Of a stretch of DNA of 7,483 bases, positions 1 to 5,979 are shown one piece after another. Where the stretch lies: the NCBI GenBank assembly GCA_008933045.1, contig WBXJ01000148.1, positions 1 through 7,483 on the forward strand, in the 5' to 3' direction. Each line of letters begins with the position of its first letter. Positions within the stretch are counted from its first letter, which is position 1. A program made the position numbers and the translations under genes. Origin of the DNA: Verrucomicrobiota bacterium. Lineage in GTDB: Bacteria > Verrucomicrobiota > Verrucomicrobiia > Limisphaerales > SXQI01. Under the pieces are notes generated by a model. It searched no databases, was not told the DNA's origin, and worked only from the letters and a program-made list of their open reading frames with translations.

Positions 1-495
1 CACCACATCGCGCTGGTCAAAGGCGATATCTCAAAAACTTTTGCCCCATTGGTGCGTGTGCACAGCGAGTGTCTAACGGGGGATGTATTTGGTTCCCGCC
101 GATGCGATTGTGGACCTCAGTTGCAGCAGGCCATGCAGCAGATCGATGCCGAAGGAGCCGGCGTTATTTTATACATGCGCCAAGAGGGCAGGGGCATCGG
201 GTTGCCTGCAAAAATTAAAGCTTACAAATTGCAACAACAGGGGTATGACACCATTGAAGCCAACCTGAAGTTGGGCTTTCCGATGGATCTACGTGAGTAT
301 GGGGTGGGTGCACAGATATTGACCGAACTTGGGCTGACAAAGCTGCGGTTGTTGACCAACAACCCGAAAAAAATCGTTGGATTAGAGGGTTACGGACTCG
401 AGGTGGTAGAACAGGTTCCCATCAAAACCAAACCCAATCGGCACAATAAAAAATACCTCCAAACCAAGAAGACCAAGATGGGGCACTTGATTTGA
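1..495 (+). CDS. ribA: GTP cyclohydrolase II (RibA, or C-terminal domain of bifunctional RibBA), 5'-truncated by the window
   Basis: Opens GTP to 2,5-diamino-6-ribosylamino-4(3H)-pyrimidinone 5'-phosphate, releasing formate and pyrophosphate: the first committed step of riboflavin synthesis in the cytosol. The frame is open from base 1, so the start lies outside; 164 residues are visible. Counting from the window edge, the three zinc ligands are C24, C35 and C37 (C-x10-C-x-C). The GTP-binding RQEGRGIGL follows at 60-68, the catalytic D-L-R at 96-98, then LLTNNPKK, and the family's C-terminal ending KMGHLI. The first residues ([10 protein letters not shown]) match the start of the cyclohydrolase domain, so any DHBP synthase domain would lie upstream. 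Fusion as RibBA is common in related bacteria but cannot be decided here. ribH begins 31 bp downstream in the same direction, consistent with a riboflavin operon. The family call is very secure; only RibA versus RibBA is open. Confidence 0.96.
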   Translation, partial: HHIALVKGDISKTFAPLVRVHSECLTGDVFGSRRCDCGPQLQQAMQQIDAEGAGVILYMRQEGRGIGLPAKIKAYKLQQQGYDTIEANLKLGFPMDLREYGVGAQILTELGLTKLRLLTNNPKKIVGLEGYGLEVVEQVPIKTKPNRHNKKYLQTKKTKMGHLI

Positions 496-526
496 TGACC
501 CAAGTAGTGGCTGTTTGTTAATATTT

Positions 527-1009
527 ATGCTGAAGCCAGTTCAACGCAGGACGACGAAACTAAGCACGACATCGCGCTTCGCGATCGTCGCTGCGAAGTA
601 TAATCCAAAATACTCGAATGCGTTGGTGCGTTTTGCTAAAGCCGAACTCAAATTAGCCGGTGTGACTCACATCGATGTGGTCCGGGTCCCGGGGGCGTTT
701 GAAGTTCCCGTCGTAGCGGGCCACTTATCGCGTGCAACTCCTCCGTATGACGCGATTCTTTGCTTCGGCACGATCCTGCGAGGGGCCACAACGCATGCAG
801 ACCACATCGCATCGGGCGTGACCGCAGCTTTAGCTCAGTTGCAGATCAGCAGTGGGGTGCCGATCATCCACGGTGTTCTCATGTTCGAAAATCAGGAACA
901 AGCCAAAGTTCGTTGCCTTGGACGCGAGAGCAATCGTGGGATTGAGGCTGCTCATACGGCGATGGAAATGGCGAAGGTGATGCGCACATTACCCACTCAC
1001 GGGATATAA
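527..1009 (+). CDS. ribH: 6,7-dimethyl-8-ribityllumazine synthase
   Basis: Condenses 5-amino-6-ribitylaminouracil with 3,4-dihydroxy-2-butanone 4-phosphate to give the lumazine precursor of riboflavin; family members usually form pentamers or 60-mer shells. From the ATG at 527 the protein has 160 residues, normal for the family. Visible motifs: AAKYNPKYSN (about 22-31, substrate-binding loop with Y where many have F or W), VPGAFEVP (54-61), RGATTH with the catalytic histidine H90, and GRESNRG (132-138) at the phosphate site. The usual GVLTTDT segment reads GVLMFENQEQA. I chose ATG 527 over an in-frame TTG at 515; neither has a clear Shine-Dalgarno sequence. A short ATG frame from 495 ends at 521 and is not part of the gene. 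It sits just behind the ribA gene and probably shares its transcript. Its stop is only 5 bp from the stop of the converging NusG-like gene. Confidence 0.95.
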   Translation: MLKPVQRRTTKLSTTSRFAIVAAKYNPKYSNALVRFAKAELKLAGVTHIDVVRVPGAFEVPVVAGHLSRATPPYDAILCFGTILRGATTHADHIASGVTAALAQLQISSGVPIIHGVLMFENQEQAKVRCLGRESNRGIEAAHTAMEMAKVMRTLPTHGI

Positions 1010-1014
1010 GGCAG

Positions 1015-1521
1015 TTAGTCGGTCAACTCGATATCGCTCACATCGAGCTTCACCACAGCGGATTGTCCGATAAAATCGAGCCTCAAGGTCACGCAAATTT
1101 GGCCAGTTCTTAATTCGACGATTCCTTCCATTCCTCGCAGAGGTCCAGATTTGATCTGCACAATCCGACCCTCGGTGATTTGAGGTTCTGCTTGAACTTC
1201 GATGTCTAAATCTAAGGTTCGGAGGATATCTTGAAGTTGTTCCTCGAAAGTTTTCTGGTCGAAGACTTCTAGCAGGTTTGCTACGTAGTCACTTTGGTAA
1301 ACTGTCTTCCTTTGATCAGGACGCAACCGTAGAAAAAGATAGTTGGGAAAAAGTGGCTTCTCAAATTTGACGACTTTCCGATCGTATTTTTTGACGCTGA
1401 TGTAGCAAGGCAACGTGGGCTCGATTCCTTCCAAGCGACAATATGCAGCAAGTTTTTTTTCGCAACGTGGTCGGGTGTGAGCGACAAACCAAAGAGTTGA
1501 AAGTTCAGGTTGATGATTCAT
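1015..1521 (-). CDS. NusG-family transcription antitermination paralog (RfaH/UpxY/LoaP-like)
   Basis: Predicted to bind RNA polymerase through an N-terminal NGN domain and alter pausing or termination, as specialised NusG paralogs do on long operons. The 168-residue protein starts its NGN domain at WFVAHTRPRCEKKLA (10-25). It continues with PLFPNYLFLRL (56-66), the hallmark strand of this domain, and has a C-terminal KOW domain from about 117 to 165 (GRIVQIKSGPLRGMEGIV, then the SAVVKLDVSDIEL end). The gene begins 2 bp after the recombinase stop with no visible Shine-Dalgarno, so translation is probably coupled. It lacks the usual housekeeping nusG neighbours (secE, rplK, rplA), and it has the compact form of the specialised paralogs. 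Its target operon is not evident; no ops-like element was recognised. The housekeeping NusG remains a less likely alternative. Confidence 0.85.
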   Translation of the reverse strand: MNHQPELSTLWFVAHTRPRCEKKLAAYCRLEGIEPTLPCYISVKKYDRKVVKFEKPLFPNYLFLRLRPDQRKTVYQSDYVANLLEVFDQKTFEEQLQDILRTLDLDIEVQAEPQITEGRIVQIKSGPLRGMEGIVELRTGQICVTLRLDFIGQSAVVKLDVSDIELTD

Positions 1522-1523
1522 GC

Positions 1524-2438
1524 TTAAGCACGGGGATGAAATTTTTGGTGCACATCACGCAAGCGACGACCGCTCACGTGGGTATAAACTTGGGTGGTGC
1601 TGATCGAGGCGTGGCCCAGCATTTCTTGGATGACTCGTAAATCTGCATCATGTTCGAGTAGGTGCGTGGCAAAACTATGACGAAGCATATGTGGGCTAAT
1701 GTTGCGTTTTACTCCCGACTTCGCGGCGCGTTGTTTAATGCGTAACCAAAGGGTAGATTGGGCGAAGCTCGTGCCGCGTTGCGTGAGAAAAACAACACCC
1801 GGAGACTTGGGGCCCACGAGTTTGGGGCGACCGGCTTGGAGATAATGTTCGATGGCCTCAATCGCTCGACTTCCGATGGGAACCACTCGTTCTTTATTGC
1901 CCTTACCAATGACATTCACAAAGCCCGTTTCAAAGTGAAGTTGCTCGAGTCGAATCGTGCGCAACTCGCTCAAACGCAAACCGGAAGCATACGCAAGTTC
2001 GAGAACCGCTTCATCACACAGCGTCCGTGGTGTCGAAGGCAAAATCGGATCGAGGAGTTGAAGGATCTCCTCGTGAGTCAACGTTTTCGGCAACTGTTCG
2101 CGCCGTTTTGGGAGGGAGAGATTCTCCGCAACGTTTCTTGTGAGCAACCCTTCAGTCTCGCAGTAGGTAAAGAACGCCCGAAGGCTCGCGATTTCGAGAT
2201 AAAGTGTGCTGCTACTCAGTGTTCTGGTGGTGTTAGGAATTTTGACAAGGCGCGATTGTTCGGCTTTGAGGTAGTGAGTCAGGTCATTGAGTCCGACTTG
2301 TTCCCAATTTGTGAAACCGTTTTGCTGAAGCCACGCGACGGTTTTTCCGAGCAATGCCGCGTATGTTAATTGGGTGCGTTCGGAACGACCTCTCTCGTTC
2401 CGTAAATGTTGCAAAAAATCTTCCACGAGGGCTTGCAT
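1524..2438 (-). CDS. xerD: Tyrosine recombinase, XerD-like
   Basis: Site-specific recombinase expected to act with a partner at dif to resolve chromosome dimers. The 304 residues have an N-terminal SAM-like core-binding domain (about 1-108; QLTYAALLGKTVAWL) and a C-terminal catalytic domain. All catalytic residues are present: R155 (ASGLRLSEL), K179 (GKGNKERVVP), H250 and R253 (SPHMLRHSFATHLL), H276 (LGHASISTTQ) and the nucleophile Y285 (TTQVYTHV). The ending LRDVHQKFHPRA closely resembles the XerD C-terminus rather than the longer XerC tail, hence the symbol, although XerC and XerD are hard to separate by eye. Length and motif spacing are those of a chromosomal Xer rather than a phage integrase, and no att-like repeats or other mobile genes flank it. 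It starts 6 bp after the purC stop, without a visible ribosome binding site, so it is probably read from the purC transcript. Confidence 0.9.
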   Translation of the reverse strand: MQALVEDFLQHLRNERGRSERTQLTYAALLGKTVAWLQQNGFTNWEQVGLNDLTHYLKAEQSRLVKIPNTTRTLSSSTLYLEIASLRAFFTYCETEGLLTRNVAENLSLPKRREQLPKTLTHEEILQLLDPILPSTPRTLCDEAVLELAYASGLRLSELRTIRLEQLHFETGFVNVIGKGNKERVVPIGSRAIEAIEHYLQAGRPKLVGPKSPGVVFLTQRGTSFAQSTLWLRIKQRAAKSGVKRNISPHMLRHSFATHLLEHDADLRVIQEMLGHASISTTQVYTHVSGRRLRDVHQKFHPRA

Positions 2439-2444
2439 CAGTGA

Positions 2445-3332
2445 CTAGAGCGGGTGGCCGGTGAGGAGTTCGAACGCTTCGAGATACTTAGTTGTCGTGC
2501 GTGCGACGATTTCTGCTGGAAGGCTGGGTGCGGGCGGTTTCTTATCCCAACTCAAGGTCTCTAGATAATCACGGACAAACTGTTTGTCGAAGCTCGGTTG
2601 ACTGCGCCCCGGTGCATACTGGTCTGCAGGCCAAAACCGAGAAGAATCTGGAGTGAGCACCTCGTCGATCAAGAGCAGACGGCCATTGAAAAGACCGAAC
2701 TCAAACTTAGTATCAGCGATGATAATCCCTCGTTGACGTGCATATTCCCGCGCGTGTTTGTAGATTGCCAAACTGAGCTGCCGCGCTTGAGCAACAATCG
2801 CCGGACCGACAATTTTCTCCGCTTGCGCATAGGAAATATTTTCATCGTGCCCGGTTTCTGCTTTGGTTGCTGGAGTGAATATAGGCTCTGGGAGTTCGGC
2901 AGACTCAAGTAACCCTCCAGGCAGACTAATCCCACAAACCGAGCCTGACTGCTGATACTCCTTCCAACCTGAACCGGCCAGATAACCTCGCACGACGCAT
3001 TCGATGGGGAGTGGTTGTGCTTTTTCGACGATCATACTCCGTCCGCTCACTTGGGAGAGATAGGGTTGTAAAACCGACGGCAACGGATCGTGCGCCTTTG
3101 CCCTTCGATGATTGGGGATCAGGTTCTCAAGTTGGTCGAACCAGAAGTGAGAAATCTGGGTGAGCACCTCGCCTTTGCGCGGGATGCCGTTGGGCATGAT
3201 ACAATCAAAAGCCGAGATTCGATCGGTCGCAACGAACAACAAGGAGTCCCCAAGATCAAATATTTCTCGCACTTTTCCACTCTTAATCTTGGCGATAGTG
3301 GGCAATTCTAACGTGAGGAGCGGCTCATTCAT
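2445..3332 (-). CDS. purC: Phosphoribosylaminoimidazole-succinocarboxamide (SAICAR) synthase
   Basis: ATP-dependent ligase joining aspartate to CAIR to make SAICAR in de novo purine synthesis, in the cytosol. Counting from the ATG at 3332 the protein has 295 residues, the longer ADE1-like form rather than the roughly 240-residue form of many bacteria. Motifs in order: SGKVREIFD (18-26, nucleotide-binding loop), LFVATDRISAFD (32-43), ECVVRGYLAGSGWKEY (111-126, first family signature), PIFTPATKAETGHDENIS (150-167), IADTKFEFG (205-213, second signature) and IDEVLTPDSSRFWP (222-235). A TTG at 3371 would add 13 residues. I prefer the ATG because conserved sequence starts soon after it and the extension (DFGASNPHHSWV) looks like leader sequence. 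Neither start has a good Shine-Dalgarno. It is the first gene of a purC-xerD-nusG-like unit. Confidence 0.95.
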   Translation of the reverse strand: MNEPLLTLELPTIAKIKSGKVREIFDLGDSLLFVATDRISAFDCIMPNGIPRKGEVLTQISHFWFDQLENLIPNHRRAKAHDPLPSVLQPYLSQVSGRSMIVEKAQPLPIECVVRGYLAGSGWKEYQQSGSVCGISLPGGLLESAELPEPIFTPATKAETGHDENISYAQAEKIVGPAIVAQARQLSLAIYKHAREYARQRGIIIADTKFEFGLFNGRLLLIDEVLTPDSSRFWPADQYAPGRSQPSFDKQFVRDYLETLSWDKKPPAPSLPAEIVARTTTKYLEAFELLTGHPL

Positions 3333-3415
3333 TACCCAAGAATGATGAGGGTTTGAGGCACCAAAATCCAAGCTTAAAGATGATGCTAGAACCCTGCGTT
3401 TTTGGTTGCAGACGC

Positions 3416-3444
3416 TTGCCGATCACTTGTGATCCGACTAGTCT
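3416..3444 (+). promoter_or_regulatory. Weak sigma70-like promoter candidate for the exported-protein operon
   Basis: TTGCCG (3416-3421) and TAGTCT (3439-3444) are separated by exactly 17 bp. Each keeps the most conserved bases (TTG; T-A- - -T) but matches only three of six consensus positions. The palindrome at 3421-3434 lies in its spacer, as expected for a repressor site, which is the main reason to list it. The chance of coincidence is high. Confidence 0.25.
3421..3434. promoter_or_regulatory. Perfect inverted repeat, candidate operator
   Basis: GATCAC-TT-GTGATC is a perfect 6-2-6 dyad, the size and form of a half-site pair for a dimeric helix-turn-helix regulator. It lies between two divergent operons and could control either or both. 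With arms of six and a two-base loop it is too short to be a terminator, and no U-tract follows. The regulator is unknown. Confidence 0.4.
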
Positions 3445-3459
3445 ACGGGAGTGTTCGTC

Positions 3460-3476
3460 GTTCATAAACTGTTCAT
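3460..3476. repeat. GTTCAT direct repeat with 11-bp period
   Basis: GTTCAT occurs at 3460-3465 and 3471-3476, separated by AAACT, so the two copies lie on the same DNA face about one helical turn apart. Tandem 11-bp-period sites are typical of OmpR/PhoB-type response regulators. The layout resembles the Pho box (CTGTCAT units) but with an extra T, so this is only suggestive. Confidence 0.3.
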
Positions 3477-3569
3477 GGTTGCTTCCTTCCTGAAGTTGGA
3501 GAGTGAGCATCAGCTCCATTGGCGCAGTAGCTTTTCCACAGCTTTGGATGTTCCATGAAGGTCAAAACG

Positions 3570-4595
3570 ATGACTTATTTTGACCAGGTGAGGGGGAGGG
3601 CTTCGTGGCTGAAACGGTTGGTCGCTCTGGTGCTTATTGGTTTTGGCTGCTCTGGTCTCAGTCAGGCTCAGGTTTTGTTTCAGGAAGCGATTGATATTTC
3701 GCCGGAAGAATTGGAGCGAGTTTATACGAAGGGCCTTCAGTTTTTACAAAAGAACCAAGCTGAGGATGGATCATGGGCTGATCGACCCTATGGGAGCGAA
3801 CCCGCTGCAGTTGGTTTAGCGTTGGTTTCGATGCTTGCTCACGGGGATGATCCCAACTTCGGTCCTTATGCCTCGTCGATCCGAAAAGGGCTGGATTTCA
3901 TTCTTAAAGCCAGAAATGCCCAGACGGGTTACATCGGAAAAACCATGTATAACCATGGGTTCTCGACGCTCGCTTTGGCCGAAGCTTACGGCACGGTGCA
4001 GGATGTACGATTAGGGCCAGCATTGGTCGGCGCAATCAAACTGATAGTGCAGTCTCAAGCCAAAAACCCGCAAGGTGCTTGGCGGTATTCTCCTGAGAGT
4101 CAGGACGCGGATACCACCGTCAGCGGTGCACAGATGGTCGCTCTCTTTGCCGCTCGCAACGCGGGTATCGCAGTTCCTGAGGAGGCGATACAGAAAGGAT
4201 TGAAATATTTCGCTCGGTGCCAAACTACCGATGGCGGTTTTGGCTACACAACTTCGATTGGCCCGAACGGTACGCGAACCGCCATTGCGTGCCTTGTCTA
4301 TGCTCTGGCGAAGGAAAAAAATAACCCCGTCTTTGAAAAAGGCTTTAAGTATTTGCAGAAGGCTCCTCCTGAAATCGGGTATCAGCAGTACTACCTCTAT
4401 TACGCAGCCCAAGCATTCTTTCACGCGTCGCCGGCCGCTTGGCGCGACTGGAACCGCAAGAACTTAAAAACGCTAGCCGCCAGCCAAGGTGCCGATGGCC
4501 ATTGGGAGGGCCAATTTGGTTCCAGTTTTTCCACCTCTGCTTCGCTCCTTTCGTTGGCGTTGAATTACCGGTTTTTGCCAATCTATGAGAGGTAA
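3570..4595 (+). CDS. Exported prenyltransferase/squalene-oxidase-repeat protein (alpha/alpha toroid)
   Basis: I place the start at ATG 3570 because GAAGG lies 8 nt upstream; an in-frame ATG at 3555 would add five residues. The 341-residue product begins with a signal peptide: basic R8, R10, K15, R16, a hydrophobic stretch at 17-27, and likely cleavage near S-Q-A33. About six QW-type repeats follow: GLQFLQKNQAEDGSW (55-69), GLDFILKARN (107-116), IKLIVQSQAKNPQGAW (156-171), GLKYFARCQTTDGGFG (210-225), GFKYLQK (258-264) and LKTLAASQGADGHW (299-312). These are the helical pairs of the terpenoid-cyclase fold. The protein is half the size of squalene-hopene cyclases. Its DADTT (179-183) only partly resembles their catalytic DxDDTA, so cyclase activity is unlikely. 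Such exported repeat proteins recur in Planctomycetes and Verrucomicrobia without known function. It overlaps the next gene by 11 nt, so it heads a coupled operon. Confidence 0.88.
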   Translation: MTYFDQVRGRASWLKRLVALVLIGFGCSGLSQAQVLFQEAIDISPEELERVYTKGLQFLQKNQAEDGSWADRPYGSEPAAVGLALVSMLAHGDDPNFGPYASSIRKGLDFILKARNAQTGYIGKTMYNHGFSTLALAEAYGTVQDVRLGPALVGAIKLIVQSQAKNPQGAWRYSPESQDADTTVSGAQMVALFAARNAGIAVPEEAIQKGLKYFARCQTTDGGFGYTTSIGPNGTRTAIACLVYALAKEKNNPVFEKGFKYLQKAPPEIGYQQYYLYYAAQAFFHASPAAWRDWNRKNLKTLAASQGADGHWEGQFGSSFSTSASLLSLALNYRFLPIYER

Positions 4596-5979
4596 ATCTG
4601 AACCCACCCAAATAGCTGGCGTGGCGATGTCTGTCATTGGGTTGTGGATTCTTTTAAATCTACAATTCGCAACCTCAGCGGAGTCTGCTGGGGAATTGCA
4701 GATGTTCGATGGCACTTCACTGAGTGGAGAGTTGGTGAGGCTCGAAACCGGGCAAGGCTTAGTTTGGAAATTTCCAGCGGCGAGGAACCCGCTGGTGCTA
4801 CGACCCAAGAATTTGACCACCGTCAGACTGAAGGCGACTCAAGGTCCCCCAGAATCGTTCCGGCCTGTTTCAAAGCTTCGTTTCAAGAACGGAGATGAAA
4901 TCCTCGGCAATTTAATTAGCATGGATGGTGGCAAGTTCGAGGTTGAGACTTGGTTCGCTGGCCGACTTAAAGGGCGTCAAGAAACCGTTGAAGCGATCGG
5001 TTTCTCGGCAAATGGATATCGCGTTTTGTTCGAAGGTCCCACCAGCTTGGATGGATGGACTGTCGGTAAGAATTCACGCCCTTGGAAATATCAAAATGGA
5101 GCGTTTGTCGCCAAAGGCCCAGATATTTTGGGGCGCGATTTTGGCCTCAAAACAAGCTCTAGTCTGGAGTTCGATCTTACATGGAGTGCCGCGTTCAGTT
5201 TGACCCTGACTCTTTACACGAAGACTGTGGATCGTTTTGACTACAGTGCGAGTGCTTACATTTTGTATATCAGCCAAGGCGGGTTGACGCTGCAGCGAGT
5301 GACAGCAGGCCAAGGAGCCGTCCTGCTCGGCAACGCACAAATCCCCAGCATGCTCACCAAAAGTTCTGTTCGCTTTGAGATACGGACCAACATCGAGGAT
5401 GCTTCTATCGGCATCTTAGTTGATGGTGTGCCTGCAGGTCGTTGGAAGGACAATAGCGGATTTGCGGCGAAGGGTGGGGGACTCGTTTTTTATTCACAAA
5501 CCGATGGTCCCGAACTCAAACTTTCCAATATGCGGTTGACTGCTTTGGACGGTCGATATGAACCCGAGATCAGCACGAATGCTCCGAGCACTAACGATGT
5601 GGTATTTCTTGCAAATCGGGATCGTGTCACAGGCAAAATTGAGGGCGTCCATGACGGAAAAATTAAAGTATTAACTCGTGCGACGCATTTAGAAATCCCC
5701 ATGGAACGGGTTGTGCAATTAGTTTTAGCAAAGAGCGAGGCTGAACCTGTCACTCACGGACCTTGGATGGTTCGCGCAAAACTAATCGGTGGCGAAAATC
5801 TAATGCTGGATATTCAACAATTTCAAAACGGTCAATTGCGTGGATCGAACGCCAATTTTGGTAGCGTTGAGTTGATGACGAGTTCGGTGCGCCAACTTCA
5901 ATTCAACCTTAACCGGCCTACTTCCGGCCCTAACGATTTGGGACTGGTTAGCCCTGAATCTCTTTCTATCGAGCAATAA
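4585..5979 (+). CDS. Exported LamG/DUF1080-like protein with four flanking NGD-type repeats (paralog A)
   Basis: The 464-residue product has an N-terminal signal peptide (hydrophobic 11-28, probable cleavage near T-S-A32). Two short repeats follow at about 37-82 (FDGTSLSGEL) and 96-139 (FKNGDEILGNL). The centre, about 145-322, looks like a concanavalin-type beta-sandwich of the DUF1080/LamG kind: LFEGPTSLDGWTVGK, WKYQNGAFVAKG, then alternating beta strands ending LKLSNMRLTALDG. Two more repeats lie at about 338-382 (LANRDRVTGKI) and 395-441 (LIGGENLMLDI). I see no catalytic signature, so binding of glycan or another ligand is only a fold-based guess. ATG 4585 lies inside the upstream gene; no Shine-Dalgarno is visible, so coupling is likely. 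ATG 4627 is possible but would remove the charged signal-peptide start. The stop directly touches the start of its paralog. Confidence 0.8.
   Translation: MRGKSEPTQIAGVAMSVIGLWILLNLQFATSAESAGELQMFDGTSLSGELVRLETGQGLVWKFPAARNPLVLRPKNLTTVRLKATQGPPESFRPVSKLRFKNGDEILGNLISMDGGKFEVETWFAGRLKGRQETVEAIGFSANGYRVLFEGPTSLDGWTVGKNSRPWKYQNGAFVAKGPDILGRDFGLKTSSSLEFDLTWSAAFSLTLTLYTKTVDRFDYSASAYILYISQGGLTLQRVTAGQGAVLLGNAQIPSMLTKSSVRFEIRTNIEDASIGILVDGVPAGRWKDNSGFAAKGGGLVFYSQTDGPELKLSNMRLTALDGRYEPEISTNAPSTNDVVFLANRDRVTGKIEGVHDGKIKVLTRATHLEIPMERVVQLVLAKSEAEPVTHGPWMVRAKLIGGENLMLDIQQFQNGQLRGSNANFGSVELMTSSVRQLQFNLNRPTSGPNDLGLVSPESLSIEQ

Larger units (their letters stand above)
3333..3569. other. Divergent intergenic region between purC and the exported-protein operon
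   Basis: This 237-bp stretch is the only sizeable non-coding interval and must carry the promoters of both divergent operons. It contains a perfect palindrome at 3421-3434, a weak promoter-like hexamer pair on the + strand at 3416-3444, and a GTTCAT direct repeat at 3460-3476. On the - strand a purine-rich AGGAAGGAAG (about 3482-3491) precedes small nested frames. I saw no purine or FMN riboswitch pattern and no convincing purC promoter. Confidence 0.6.

Noticed and set aside
1027..1047. CTCGAT/ATCGAG hairpin near the convergent stops
   Set aside because: Six-bp stem with a nine-base loop, inside the NusG-like coding sequence and lacking a T-tract; not a credible terminator.
1758..2369. 203-residue open frame on the + strand
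   Set aside because: It lies wholly antisense to the recombinase gene, whose complete catalytic set is on the other strand; the product has no recognisable motif.
1524..2438. Recombinase as the integrase of a mobile element
   Set aside because: XerD-like C-terminus, housekeeping purC neighbour, and no att-like direct repeats, tRNA or cargo genes nearby.
3333..3371. purC start at TTG 3371 (13 more residues)
   Set aside because: No better ribosome binding site than ATG 3332, and the added residues do not resemble the conserved N-terminus.
3380..3420. CTGCAA - 17 bp - TAGCAT as a purC promoter on the - strand
   Set aside because: The upstream hexamer matches only three of six consensus bases, and nothing else supports it.
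4011..4424. 137-residue open frame on the - strand
   Set aside because: Antisense to the repeats of the toroid protein; Cys/Arg/Ser-rich composition typical of a shadow frame.
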